The position numbers were made by a program, and so were the translations under genes. Below are positions 53,692 to 63,262 of a stretch of 64,000 bases of DNA, piece after piece. Position 1 is the stretch's first letter. Each line of letters starts with the position of its first letter. Under the pieces are notes generated by a model that worked only from the letters and a program-made list of their open reading frames with translations, was not told the origin of the DNA and searched no databases. The DNA comes from Flavobacteriia bacterium (lineage in GTDB: Bacteria; Bacteroidota; Bacteroidia; Flavobacteriales_D; Crocinitomicaceae). The stretch spans positions 1-64,000 of the forward strand of contig CANHQP010000011.1 in the NCBI GenBank assembly GCA_947462925.1, in the 5' to 3' direction.

Positions 53692-54585
53692 ATGAAAAAG
53701 CAAATTGTACAAGGTAGCTTGTTAGTTGCACTTGGTGCGGCATGTTACGGCCTTTTAGCAACTTATGTGAAACTTGCATATAGTGACGGATTCAATATTG
53801 CAGAAATTACTGTTTCTCAATTTGTTATTGGGATAATTGGTTTGCTAATATTGAATGTATTGGTAAAGAAAAAAGATGAGACAACGATTAAAAAATCAAA
53901 TAAATCAAACATCTTTAAGTTGATTTTGGCTGGTACTTCCTTGGGACTAACCAGTACCTTTTATTATCTAGCAGTGCAATTAATACCTGTTTCAATTGGT
54001 ATCGTTTTATTGATGCAAACCGTTTGGATGGGTGTTGTTTTGGATATTATCTTGACAAAAAAAATGCCTTCATTCGGAAAAATAATTGCTGTAATTTTAA
54101 TTTTATTTGGAACAATTCTAGCCACCAATATGCTTTTTGATGTACAAAAAATCAATTTTATAGGAATCGGATGGGGACTTTTGGCTGCTGTTTCATACAC
54201 TATTTCAGTTTACACTTCAGGAAAAATCGCCGTTGGAATGCATGCATTTCGACGAACGATTTGGATGTTGTTAGGTGGCTTGATCATAGTGGTACTTATT
54301 TCTTTTCCAACAATCATTGAAAAATTTAATTGGCAAATCTTTACAAGTTGGGGAATTGTTTTGGCGCTTTTTGGTACTATTTTACCTCCCGTTTTGTTTT
54401 CAATTGGAATGCCGAAAATCAATCTTGGTTTGGGCGCAATACTTTCATCAGTCGAAATTCCTGTTTCAGTTCTGATGGCTTATTTTCTACTCCATGAAAA
54501 AGTTAATATTTACCAATGGTCTGGTATTGTTCTAATTATGCTTACTGTAATTGTAATGAACTTACCTAAAAAAGAGCAGGATTAA
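53692..54585 (+). CDS. EamA/DMT-family transporter
   Basis: 297 residues with ten helices in two EamA repeats (about 8-140 and 153-292; e.g. ALGAACYGLLATYVKLAYSDG, then GIGWGLLAAVSYTISVYTSGKIAVG). Metabolite or drug exporter family; substrate not inferable. Stands alone. Its stop overlaps the haemoglobin stop on the other strand by the shared TTAA 54582-54585. Confidence 0.9.
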   Translation: MKKQIVQGSLLVALGAACYGLLATYVKLAYSDGFNIAEITVSQFVIGIIGLLILNVLVKKKDETTIKKSNKSNIFKLILAGTSLGLTSTFYYLAVQLIPVSIGIVLLMQTVWMGVVLDIILTKKMPSFGKIIAVILILFGTILATNMLFDVQKINFIGIGWGLLAAVSYTISVYTSGKIAVGMHAFRRTIWMLLGGLIIVVLISFPTIIEKFNWQIFTSWGIVLALFGTILPPVLFSIGMPKINLGLGAILSSVEIPVSVLMAYFLLHEKVNIYQWSGIVLIMLTVIVMNLPKKEQD

Positions 54586-54944
54586 TTCTTGTTTTGTTTC
54601 GCCTTGATTTTTTCCAAAATCGTCCAACCAACTAAATCTGCTCTTTGTTTAGCCATTTCCGCAGTTTCGCCCAAAAATAATTCATCAATCGTTTCCTTGA
54701 AAAGTTTGATCCAAATTTCAAAATGTTCGGCTCTCAAAGGCATGTGTAAATGTTTTTCTGTTACATTGGTTTTATAACCTGGGTCACTGATTAACACAAA
54801 CGACCAAAAATGAACCATCTGCGGTTTATGTGCTTCAAAATCCAAACCTTTAAAAAAAGGCGCTAACACTTCATTTTGAAATACTTTTCCGTAAAAAATT
54901 TCAATTAAATTTTCTATTTCTGCTTTGTTTGTGATGTCTTTCAT
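54582..54944 (-). CDS. Group III truncated haemoglobin
   Basis: 120 residues from ATG 54944 (MKDITNKAEI; a TTG at 54953 is in frame). Pattern of group III: FYGKVFQNEVLAPFF, HFWSFVLI, and the proximal histidine His74 in HMPLRAEHFEIWIKLF. Small heme protein binding O2, NO or related ligands. Function in this organism unknown. Confidence 0.9.
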   Translation of the reverse strand: MKDITNKAEIENLIEIFYGKVFQNEVLAPFFKGLDFEAHKPQMVHFWSFVLISDPGYKTNVTEKHLHMPLRAEHFEIWIKLFKETIDELFLGETAEMAKQRADLVGWTILEKIKAKQNKN

Positions 54945-54973
54945 GTCAATCAATTTGGATAATTACAAGGTAC

Positions 54974-55009
54974 AAAAAAAGCGCTACAAGTTGAATTTTG
55001 CAGCGCTTT
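54974..55009 (-). terminator. Rho-independent terminator of nrdBA
   Basis: AAAGCGCT (55009-55002) and AGCGCTTT (54985-54978) form a perfect 8-bp stem on the minus strand, loop 16, followed by a T run (TTTTTTT from 54980). It lies 23 bases after the nrdA stop. Confidence 0.85.
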
Positions 55010-55031
55010 AATTAGTCAATTATGATATAAA

Positions 55032-57413
55032 TCACCCTGAACACATTTCGCATCCGTCTGGATCATCTAATGAACATGCAATGGCAGCTTGCTCTTCCTC
55101 AATTGATTTTACAATTGCATCTTGAACATTGCTTGCTGGTTGTTCTGTAATGTTTTTATCTACTGTGAACTTGATTGCATCCGTTGCTGCTTTCGTTCTC
55201 AAGTAATACATTCCTGTTTTCAATCCTTTTTTCCAACCGTAGAAATGCATCGAAGTCAATTTTCCAAAGTTTGCATTTTCCATGAAAATGTTCAAAGATT
55301 GTGATTGACAGATATATGCACCACGATCAGCTGCTAATTCAATGATTGATTTTTGTGAAATCTCCCAAGCAGTTTTATACAATTCTTTAATGTTTGCAGG
55401 GATTTCATTGATGTTTTGAACGGAACCATTTGAAGCCATCAATTTTTGACGCATTTCTTTGGTCCACAAACCTTCTTTCACCAAATCTTTCAATAAATGT
55501 TTGTTCACAATAATGAATTCTCCAGACAATACACGACGCGTGTAAATGTTAGAAGTATATGGTTCAAAACATTCGTTATTTCCTAAAATTTGTGCTGTTG
55601 AAGCTGTTGGCATTGGAGCAAGTAACAAAGAGTTTCTTACACCGTGTGTTTTAACTTCTTCTTTCAAAACATCCCATTCCCAACGATTTGTTGGCGTAAC
55701 ACCCCACATATCAAATTGGAATACACCTTGAGAAGTTGGCGAACCTGCGAATGTTTCGTAAGCACCTTCAACTTTCGCTAAATCTTTAGAAGCTGTCATT
55801 GAAGCGTAATAAATCGTTTCAAAAATCTCGCGATTTAAAGCTCTAGCCTCTTCTGATTCAAAAGGATAACGCAACATGATAAATGCATCAGCTAAACCTT
55901 GAACTCCTAAACCAATTGGTCTGTGACGTAAATTTGAATTTTTCGCTTCCTCCACTGGATAGTAGTTTCCGTCGATAATTCTATTCAAGTTAATCGTCGC
56001 TTGATAAGTAACTTCAAACAATTTATCGTGGTCGAATTTACCATCTTCAGTAACAAATTTTGGCAAAGCCAAAGAAGCTAAATTACAAACTGCAATTTCA
56101 TCTGGAGCAGTGTATTCAATGATTTCAGTACACAAGTTTGAAGACTTGATTGTACCCAAATTTTGTTGGTTTGATTTTGCATTCGCAGCATCTTTATACA
56201 ACATGTAAGGCGTACCAGTTTCAATTTGAGATTCCAAAATTTTGAACCACAAATCTTGTGCTTTGATTGTTTTTCTTCCTTTTCCTTCAGCTTCGTATTT
56301 TGTATACAATGCTTCAAATTCAGCACTGTGAGTATCAGACAAACCTGGACATTCGTGAGGACACATTAAAGTCCAATCTCCATTAGTTTCAACACGTTTC
56401 ATGAACAAATCTGGGATCCAAAGCGCGTAGAATAAATCTCTTGCACGTTGTTCTTCTTTTCCGTGATTTTTCTTTAAATCCAAGAAATCAAAGATGTCAG
56501 CATGCCAAGGCTCTACGTACATTGCGAAAGAACCTTTTCTTTTTCCTCCACCTTGATCAACGTAACGAGCAGTATCATTGTAAACTCTCAACATCGGCAC
56601 AATACCGTTTGAAGTTCCATTTGTTCCTTTAATATAAGACCCTGTAGCACGAATATTGTGGATAGCCAAACCAATTCCACCAGCCGATTGAGAAATCTGA
56701 GCGCAAGATTTCAATGTATCGTAAATTCCTTCGATGCTATCATCTTTCATTGTCAAAAGAAAGCAAGAAGACATTTGTGGTTTTGGAGTACCAGCATTAA
56801 ATAAGGTTGGTGTTGCGTGCGTGAACCAACCTTCAGACATCAAATTATAAGTTTTGATGGCTGATTGAATATCATTTTTATGAATCCCAACAGAAACTCT
56901 CATCAACATTTGTTGAGGACGTTCAACGATTTCTCCATTCAATTTCAAAAGGTAAGAACGCGTTAACGTTTTGAAACCGAAATAATCGTATCTAAAATCT
57001 CTGTCATAAATGATACTTGAATCCAAGGTGTCACGGTTCGACATGATTGCTTGGTAAACATCTTCTGCCAACAAACTTGCTGGTTGATTCGTTTTAGGAT
57101 CAATGTAATTGTACAAATCTTCCATTACTTCAGAGAAAGACTTTTTAGTGTCTTTATGCAAATTGGAAACTGCAATTCTAGATGCTAACAACGCATAATC
57201 AGGATGATCTATTGTTTTAGCAGCAGCTACTTCGGCAGCTAAATTGTCCAAATCTGTGGTTGAAACACCATCATAAATTCCTTCAATGACTTTCATCGCA
57301 ACAGCTTCAGGCGAAACCAACGGATCTAAGCCGTAGCACATTTTCACAATGCGTGCTGTGATTTTGTCAAATTTTACGGCCTCTTTTCTACCGTCTCTTT
57401 TAATTACATACAT
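55032..57413 (-). CDS. nrdA: Ribonucleoside-diphosphate reductase, alpha subunit
   Basis: Class Ia enzyme, 793 residues, reduces NDPs to dNDPs. N-terminal ATP-cone ([29 protein letters not shown]); active site with SSCFLLT (Cys), SSNLCTEI (Asn-Cys-Glu) and the radical-transfer tyrosine pair in MYYLRTKA; C-terminal redox Cys pair in CEMCSG. The [15 protein letters not shown] substrate loop is present. It lies 47 bases after nrdB in the same operon; the small subunit comes first. Confidence 0.96.
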   Translation of the reverse strand: MYVIKRDGRKEAVKFDKITARIVKMCYGLDPLVSPEAVAMKVIEGIYDGVSTTDLDNLAAEVAAAKTIDHPDYALLASRIAVSNLHKDTKKSFSEVMEDLYNYIDPKTNQPASLLAEDVYQAIMSNRDTLDSSIIYDRDFRYDYFGFKTLTRSYLLKLNGEIVERPQQMLMRVSVGIHKNDIQSAIKTYNLMSEGWFTHATPTLFNAGTPKPQMSSCFLLTMKDDSIEGIYDTLKSCAQISQSAGGIGLAIHNIRATGSYIKGTNGTSNGIVPMLRVYNDTARYVDQGGGKRKGSFAMYVEPWHADIFDFLDLKKNHGKEEQRARDLFYALWIPDLFMKRVETNGDWTLMCPHECPGLSDTHSAEFEALYTKYEAEGKGRKTIKAQDLWFKILESQIETGTPYMLYKDAANAKSNQQNLGTIKSSNLCTEIIEYTAPDEIAVCNLASLALPKFVTEDGKFDHDKLFEVTYQATINLNRIIDGNYYPVEEAKNSNLRHRPIGLGVQGLADAFIMLRYPFESEEARALNREIFETIYYASMTASKDLAKVEGAYETFAGSPTSQGVFQFDMWGVTPTNRWEWDVLKEEVKTHGVRNSLLLAPMPTASTAQILGNNECFEPYTSNIYTRRVLSGEFIIVNKHLLKDLVKEGLWTKEMRQKLMASNGSVQNINEIPANIKELYKTAWEISQKSIIELAADRGAYICQSQSLNIFMENANFGKLTSMHFYGWKKGLKTGMYYLRTKAATDAIKFTVDKNITEQPASNVQDAIVKSIEEEQAAIACSLDDPDGCEMCSG

Positions 57414-57460
57414 AGTGCGCTCGGGGTTTTTAATTTTTAAATTTTGTTTTTTGTTTGGAT

Positions 57461-58435
57461 TTAGAAATCTTCATCAATGGTAAAATCTTGGGTGTTTTTA
57501 CCATCAAGCACGCCTGCTTTTTGGTACTCCCCTACTCTTTTTTCAAAGAAATTTGTTTTACCTTGAATCGAAATCATATCCATGAAATCAAATGGATTTG
57601 TGGCATTGTAAATTTTTTCATTTCCAAGTTCTTGCAACAATCTGTCAGCAACAAATTCAATGTATTGAGACATCAAATCACTGTTCATTCCGATTAATTT
57701 TACAGGAAGAGCATCTAAAATAAATTCTTTCTCAATTTCAACTGCATCCAAAATGATTTGTTTTACTTGATCTTTTGAAAGTTTATTTACGACATGATTG
57801 TTGTACAACAAACAAGCGAAATCACAATGTAATCCTTCATCTCTTGAAATTAATTCATTCGAGAATGAAAGTCCTGGCATCAAGCCACGTTTTTTCAACC
57901 AAAAAATGGAGCAAAACGAACCTGAAAAGAAAATTCCTTCAACAGCTGCAAAAGCAACCAATCTTTCTGCAAAATTCCCTTGTTCAATCCATCTTAAAGC
58001 CCAATCTGCTTTTTTGCGAACACAATCCATTGTGTCGATCGCATTGAAAAGATAATTTTTGTCAGCTGTATCCTTGATGTAAGTATCAATCAACAAAGAA
58101 TATGTTTCGGAATGAACATTTTCCATTGCCACTTGAAATCCATAAAAGAATTTTGCTTCCGTATATTGTACTTCTGACAAAAAATTCTCAGCTAAATTTT
58201 CGTTTACAATTCCATCTGATGCAGCGAAAAATGCCAAGACATGCTTTACAAAATGACGTTCATTGTCGTTCAATTTATTTTCCCAGTCGATCAAATCTGG
58301 AGATAAATCAATTTCTTCTGCTGTCCAAAAACTTGCCTCAGCACGTTTGTAGAAAGACCAGATGTCATCATGCTGAATTGGAAACAAAACAAATCTGTTT
58401 TCATTTGCTACCAATATCGGTTCATTCTGTGTCAT
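57461..58435 (-). CDS. nrdB: Ribonucleoside-diphosphate reductase, beta subunit (eukaryotic-like R2)
   Basis: 324 residues. Di-iron tyrosyl-radical subunit: radical Tyr is Tyr112 in [18 protein letters not shown], a stretch close to the mouse R2 signature rather than Escherichia coli NrdB. Further signature: [43 protein letters not shown], which holds the Glu and His metal ligands. This R2 type is usual in Bacteroidota. First gene of nrdBA. Confidence 0.96.
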   Translation of the reverse strand: MTQNEPILVANENRFVLFPIQHDDIWSFYKRAEASFWTAEEIDLSPDLIDWENKLNDNERHFVKHVLAFFAASDGIVNENLAENFLSEVQYTEAKFFYGFQVAMENVHSETYSLLIDTYIKDTADKNYLFNAIDTMDCVRKKADWALRWIEQGNFAERLVAFAAVEGIFFSGSFCSIFWLKKRGLMPGLSFSNELISRDEGLHCDFACLLYNNHVVNKLSKDQVKQIILDAVEIEKEFILDALPVKLIGMNSDLMSQYIEFVADRLLQELGNEKIYNATNPFDFMDMISIQGKTNFFEKRVGEYQKAGVLDGKNTQDFTIDEDF

Positions 58436-58869
58436 TTTTTAATGTTTTTTTAGTTCAATATATTTAGCACATAAAACAAGATTTTGTTCTATTTTCTGTG
58501 ACCTTTTTCATTTTATTTTTTCTCAAAAATCTTTTGGAGAGAAGATTTTTAAATTTGGGTGTTTGCCACCCTTTGAGGTGTACAAAAATTGTCATTTTTT
58601 ATTCCTTTCGCAAGTAAAGAAATTCACAAAATCCGTATCTTTTCAACATTCACTTTTCAAACCCCTTTGCTATCAACCGATAGGTGGCTTATTAACATTT
58701 CAAATAAAGATATTCACACCTTAAAACTGTACAACTGTCGATATTTCAACAATATTCATCAATCAATTGAAACTAGTTGAATTATGACTATTTTTTTATA
58801 AATTTAAGCCCAAATAAGAGAGATGTCAAGTTAAATTTTGCCTTGTTTTAAACATTCAAATGTTCATAT
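58436..58869. other. Gene-free region between nrdB and comF
   Basis: 434 AT-rich bases with no coding frame I trust. Contents: a perfect 9-bp inverted repeat AAAAATCTT/AAGATTTTT (58525-58533, 58542-58550) followed by T/A runs; GGGTG (58557-58561) that can pair with CACCC (58567-58571), and CACC in turn with GGTG at 58577-58580; a plus-strand TAAATTTG at 58550-58557; a 14-base palindrome AACATTCAAATGTT (58851-58864) just before the comF ATG, preceded by a near -7 TAAATTTTG at 58832-58840. Some of this should hold the nrdB and comF promoters. Confidence 0.5.
58525..58571 (-). promoter_or_regulatory. Possible leader hairpins upstream of nrdB
   Basis: Perfect 9-bp stem at 58525-58550 and a short GGGTG/CACCC stem at 58557-58571 that competes with CACC/GGTG further on. 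About 90-135 bases before the nrdB ATG, on the minus strand a T run follows the larger stem. It could be a transcriptional attenuator, a terminator for an upstream transcript, or coincidence. No riboswitch family recognised. Confidence 0.3.
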
Positions 58870-59622
58870 ATGAGAGAACCTTTTCAAACCCAAACAAAGG
58901 CAATCAAATGGTCAAAAAAAATACTCCGTTGGAAGGAAGATTTATTACATTTAGTTTACCCGTCAAGTTGTCTTTGTTGTGAAAAAGAATTGACAATTGG
59001 AATGAGAAATATTTGTGACATTTGTGATGCCAATATACGCTATACTTACTTCGAAAATTTTAGCGAACATAGTACCCTCGATAAACTCTTTTGGGGAAGG
59101 TGCAATTTAACATCTACCTGTGCCTTTTTGCATTTTGAACAAGATTCGAGTACCCAACAAATTTTACACGCAATTAAATACCGAGGCAAAAAAGACCTTG
59201 CAGCGGAATTGGGAGCCAGATTTGGTGAGCGACTAGCCCAAAATCAATCCAAATTTGGATCCATTGAAGTACTTATACCCGTCCCATTGCATCCAAAAAA
59301 GAAATTTATCCGCGGATACAACCAAAGTGAATATATCGCAATTGGAATTGCAAAAAGTACGCAAGCAACGGTAAATACCACTTTTCTAACCAAAGGGGTT
59401 CACACTGAAAGTCAAACGAAAAAAGCCAATCGATTTTTAAGATGGGACAATGTTTCTGATGTCTTTCACTTAGATATCAGTGAATTAAATGGAGTCAAGC
59501 ACATTGCTTTGGTAGATGATGTAGTGACAACAGGCTCAACGCTGGAATCTTGTATTCAAAAAATTCAGAAAGTCTTACCAGATATTCAAATAACTGTGCT
59601 TAGTTTAGCGATTGCAAAATGA
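58870..59622 (+). CDS. ComF family phosphoribosyltransferase-like protein
   Basis: 250 residues: N-terminal zinc-binding segment SSCLCCEKELTIGMRNICDICDAN, then a PRTase fold with HPKKKFIRGYNQSEYIA and PRPP loop LVDDVVTTGSTLESC (about 215-228). ComF is linked to DNA uptake in some bacteria and is a general nucleotide-type PRTase-like protein elsewhere. Overlaps the next gene by four bases (ATGA), so the three genes 58870-61936 form an operon. Confidence 0.9.
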   Translation: MREPFQTQTKAIKWSKKILRWKEDLLHLVYPSSCLCCEKELTIGMRNICDICDANIRYTYFENFSEHSTLDKLFWGRCNLTSTCAFLHFEQDSSTQQILHAIKYRGKKDLAAELGARFGERLAQNQSKFGSIEVLIPVPLHPKKKFIRGYNQSEYIAIGIAKSTQATVNTTFLTKGVHTESQTKKANRFLRWDNVSDVFHLDISELNGVKHIALVDDVVTTGSTLESCIQKIQKVLPDIQITVLSLAIAK

Positions 59623-60689
59623 TTGAAAAAATAAATCCCCAAAAAATTCTCATTATCGGCGCAGGTTTGGCTGGAATCTGTGTTGCTAGAAGACTGCATG
59701 AAAACCACTTTGATTTCAAAATCATTGATCAAGGATTGAATGAAAGTTCTCGTGTCGCTGCAGGAGTAATCAATCCTTTGGTTTTTAGACGTACTACCAA
59801 AAGTTGGCGTATAGACAAATTTTTACCTGTTGCGGTAGACTTTTACGACAAACTCAGTTCTTCTTGGGGAAATAAGTACTACGAACCAATTCCAATCAGA
59901 CGTGCTTTTTCTCACTTACAAGAAAAAGAAACTTGGCTCGAAAGACAAAATTGGGCTGATTACAGTCCATACATGAAACCCATCGAACAAGAAGATTCCG
60001 ATTTTGCTGGTGTAAAAAACACATTCGGAACAGGTGTAGTATTACAATCAGCCTACATACATACCGCCGAATTTCTTTCCGACGCAAAAAAATGGTTGCA
60101 AGAAAACAATCATTTGATCGAAAAAACTTTCAAATTTGACGAATTGAATCCTTCAAATGGAACTTTTGATGGAGAACAATATGATGCCATTATTTTTTGT
60201 GAGGGCTATCATGGAATCAAAAATCCTTTCTTTAATTATCTGCCGCTAGAGGCTACAAAAGGTGAAATTTTAACAGTTGAATCAACTGAAATAAAATCAA
60301 CTGAACTATTGAATAGAAAATGTTTCATTTTGCCAGTGGGGAAAAATCAATTCAAGGTCGGAGCTACTTATACTTGGCGAAGTCCAAATACTGACTTAAC
60401 CAACGAAGCAAAAGATTTACTACTTGGTCAAGCTAACGCTTTGGTTGATGCGAAAATAAAAATTGTAGATCATCAGGCGGGTGTAAGACCAACTGTTTTA
60501 GACCGAAGACCATTGATTGGAACCCATCCAATATATTCTAAATTGAAGATTTTTAACGGTTTGGGAGCAAAAGGATATTTGATGGCACCACTATTATCTC
60601 AAGAATTTGTTGCATCTTTGAAAAATATTTCAATTTTGGATAAAGAAGTTGACATTGAACGATATAAAAAACGATTTATTCAGGAATGA
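59619..60689 (+). CDS. FAD-dependent oxidoreductase (DAO family)
   Basis: 356 residues. N-terminal FAD site ILIIGAGLAGICVARRLHE (about 11-29), VINPLVFRRTTKSWR, and the C-terminal HQAGVRPTVLDRRPLIGTH and NGLGAKGYLMAPLLSQEF motifs. It resembles glycine/D-amino-acid oxidases and the oxidase half of MnmC. Substrate unknown. Four-base overlaps with both neighbours. Confidence 0.87.
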   Translation: MIEKINPQKILIIGAGLAGICVARRLHENHFDFKIIDQGLNESSRVAAGVINPLVFRRTTKSWRIDKFLPVAVDFYDKLSSSWGNKYYEPIPIRRAFSHLQEKETWLERQNWADYSPYMKPIEQEDSDFAGVKNTFGTGVVLQSAYIHTAEFLSDAKKWLQENNHLIEKTFKFDELNPSNGTFDGEQYDAIIFCEGYHGIKNPFFNYLPLEATKGEILTVESTEIKSTELLNRKCFILPVGKNQFKVGATYTWRSPNTDLTNEAKDLLLGQANALVDAKIKIVDHQAGVRPTVLDRRPLIGTHPIYSKLKIFNGLGAKGYLMAPLLSQEFVASLKNISILDKEVDIERYKKRFIQE

Positions 60690-61936
60690 ATTTATTAGAC
60701 AAAATTTTTGATTCTTATACGCTACTGATTAATAAAGGTGTTTCATCTGACTCCTTGTCACATGATAAATTTAAAATACGTGGATTAAATTTCATGACTT
60801 TAATTTGGATACCTGCTTTATCATTGGCTCCTGCTTTTTGTTACCACAATGGAGAATGGATCTATGGATCAATCATGTTTACCAGTATTGCCATACTGTT
60901 ATCAATATTTTATTTCAACAGAATTGGGAACTTCAAATTTTCTACTATCGTTTATCTTTTGGTGATTAACTTTAATGTTATTCTTGTAAATGTCATTTTT
61001 GAATTCAATTTTGGAACGTTTTTGTTTCTGTTTCCCTTGTTTGCTTGCTTTTCATTTCTTTTTCCTCTCCCGAAGAACAAAAATATACTTGTACTCATTT
61101 TCACGCTAATGTTTTTGCTCCACGGAATGAGTTTTCTCTTGATCTCTCTCTATCCCTCTGAAAATCTAGTTCTGGATTCAAATCCTTTGTTCATGCAACT
61201 AAATTATGGTTTTGCATTTGGATTAACCTTGATGATTGTTTTGATGTACAGTATTCTTCAGTCTCAACAAAAATTAGAATTAGATTCCAAAATTTTAATC
61301 AATGAAGAGCAAAAGTTACTTCTCGAGGAAACCTTGAAAGATAGGAATATCTTGCTTTCTGAAATTCACCACCGCACTAAAAACAATTTGGCAATTGTCT
61401 CTAGTATGTTGAATCTTCAGAGAAATCAGATTGAAAGTGTTGAACTTCAAAATATTCTTTTGGATTGCTCTAATAGAGTACACTCGATGGCCACGGTGCA
61501 CCAAAAATTATATGAAAAAGAAAATTTTACTAAGATTGACTTAAAAGAATACTTAGAAGAATTAATTCGAGACCTACAAAAAACCATTTTTCCGACAGAC
61601 AAAGAAGTACAATTGATTCTCGAAATTGACAGTTTCAACATTACTTCGGATAAAGCAATTCCCTGTGCGCTAATTGTCAATGAATTAATCACTAATTCTA
61701 TTAAACATGCCTTCGAAAATCAGGGTGGAAAATTGGAAATAAAAATCAAAAAAATTGGCAATCAAATATTATTGATGATTCATGATAATGGCCCTGGCTT
61801 TCACTATAACGCTGAAAAGAACCACCTTTCGTTAGGAATGACTTTAATTGAAGCTTTGACAGAACAATTGAATGGCCAGTATGAATACAACACCAAACAT
61901 GGAACTACTTTTAATTTGAGTTTTAAATTGATTTAA
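60686..61936 (+). CDS. Membrane histidine kinase, HisKA_2 type
   Basis: 416 residues. Five or six helices in residues about 35-190 form the membrane part, with no extracytoplasmic sensor domain. A short linker (EEQKLLLEETLKDRNILL) leads to a HisKA_2 core, LSEIHHRTKNNLAIVSSMLNLQ with the phospho-acceptor His, then HATPase with VNELITNSIKHAF and IHDNGPGF. These kinases often phosphorylate LytTR or other regulators; none is adjacent. Its stop shares TTAA with the T9SS protein on the other strand. Confidence 0.88.
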   Translation: MNLLDKIFDSYTLLINKGVSSDSLSHDKFKIRGLNFMTLIWIPALSLAPAFCYHNGEWIYGSIMFTSIAILLSIFYFNRIGNFKFSTIVYLLVINFNVILVNVIFEFNFGTFLFLFPLFACFSFLFPLPKNKNILVLIFTLMFLLHGMSFLLISLYPSENLVLDSNPLFMQLNYGFAFGLTLMIVLMYSILQSQQKLELDSKILINEEQKLLLEETLKDRNILLSEIHHRTKNNLAIVSSMLNLQRNQIESVELQNILLDCSNRVHSMATVHQKLYEKENFTKIDLKEYLEELIRDLQKTIFPTDKEVQLILEIDSFNITSDKAIPCALIVNELITNSIKHAFENQGGKLEIKIKKIGNQILLMIHDNGPGFHYNAEKNHLSLGMTLIEALTEQLNGQYEYNTKHGTTFNLSFKLI

Positions 61937-63204
61937 AAATTTGAACTCATTTTAATGAATTTAACTCTACCACAGGCAAAAGATGAATGATTAAATTCAA
62001 TGTAATAAACTCCTTGATTTAATTGATCAGTTGAAATCTTATTCGTACCAAAAGTCAAATTTCCACGCAACACAATTTCACCCAATCCATTGTAAATTAA
62101 AAAATTGGATACATCACTTGCAAAGTAATCAACTTGCAAAATATGGCTCACTGGATTAGGATAAACTTTCCATGAATCTTGTTGATCTTCAGAAATATTC
62201 AATGCATCTACAGTTATGGTTTTTGATATTGAATCAGTTTTACCACAATTGTTAATTGTCAATACTACTTCATAAACACCTGGTTGACTGTACTGATGAA
62301 TCGGATTGATATCAATTGAAGTATTTCCATCACCGAAATCCCAAAGTAAAGCGTATTGGGCAGTTGAATTATTGGTAAAAGAAAATTCATTGCCTGAAAC
62401 TTGGGAATAACTGAAATCAGCATTCAAATCATAAAGACCGATATTCCAATTCATCAAGCTATCATACACTTTAAGTTTTACTGCATTTTGAATTTTGATT
62501 GCATCCACTGTTGATAATGTTGAAAAGAAATTAATGAAAGTAGGATCTTTTCTAAATATCGTGGAATAAAAAGTACAAGCTGCTAGGTAAGTTCCTGCCA
62601 CAGATGGATGACTTTCATCTGAAGAATACAATTCAATTTCAGGATGATTTGCTCTCACATAGTTCCAAACTTCACCCACTGGAGAAACAATGGCGTTATT
62701 TTGCTCAGCCATCATTTGGTATCTTAAATTCAGAAGACTATCCATTCCATTGTAGGTGCAAACTGGTGGCCAAAAGGAACAATTTGAAGCATCGCCATTT
62801 TTTCTGCCCCAAGTCATGTAAAATATAGTTTCACCGCAAATATTGTACTGCGTAATAATACTATCTAATGCACGAGCATAGGGAAAAACATCTGCTGCAA
62901 CTTGTTGATCTGGAAAAGAAGGCATTTGACTTTGTTCTTGTAAAACAACAAAATCCCAAACTCCAGCCATTATTTTATTTAAAGAAACAGTATTTGTTGA
63001 ATGTCCTTCAAAAGTATATCCTCCAGGAGCATTTACATCAAACACAACCGTATCATTGACAGAAAGAGCAACATCCTTAATCATTTGCGGTAAATTGTTC
63101 ACAGAAGTGTAACTATTTCCAATAAAAAGTACTTTTTTGGTGGATGATTGTGCAAAAGACAAAAAACCTAGAAAAAGAAATGAAACGACTATTTTAAATT
63201 TCAT
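61933..63204 (-). CDS. Secreted SGNH-hydrolase-like protein (DUF4886) with PKD and T9SS type A domains
   Basis: 423 residues. Signal peptide (to FAQS); residues about 22-245 a SGNH/GDSL-type domain with KVLFIGNSYTSVNNLP (nucleophile Ser31), VVLQEQSQMPSFPD, and ESHPSVAGTYLAA (His of the triad, Asp just before as SSDES). About 260-335: PKD domain (LLWDFGDGNTS). About 350-423: type A sorting domain (WKVYPNPVSHILQVDY, NQGVYYIEF). Likely surface-bound or released esterase acting on glycans or esters. Substrate unknown. Confidence 0.87.
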   Translation of the reverse strand: MKFKIVVSFLFLGFLSFAQSSTKKVLFIGNSYTSVNNLPQMIKDVALSVNDTVVFDVNAPGGYTFEGHSTNTVSLNKIMAGVWDFVVLQEQSQMPSFPDQQVAADVFPYARALDSIITQYNICGETIFYMTWGRKNGDASNCSFWPPVCTYNGMDSLLNLRYQMMAEQNNAIVSPVGEVWNYVRANHPEIELYSSDESHPSVAGTYLAACTFYSTIFRKDPTFINFFSTLSTVDAIKIQNAVKLKVYDSLMNWNIGLYDLNADFSYSQVSGNEFSFTNNSTAQYALLWDFGDGNTSIDINPIHQYSQPGVYEVVLTINNCGKTDSISKTITVDALNISEDQQDSWKVYPNPVSHILQVDYFASDVSNFLIYNGLGEIVLRGNLTFGTNKISTDQLNQGVYYIEFNHSSFACGRVKFIKMSSNF

Positions 63205-63262
63205 GAAGACTTATTTTGTTAATCGATGACGCATAAAATATTTTTCCGTTGCTGAATTAAAT

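Noticed and set aside
57755-58467. Plus-strand frames opposite nrdB
   Set aside because: Shadows of a well-conserved gene.
58457-58468. CAATATATTTAG before nrdB as an NrdR box
   Set aside because: Only one partial half-like match, at a random-looking position 22 bases before the start; NrdR boxes normally occur in pairs.
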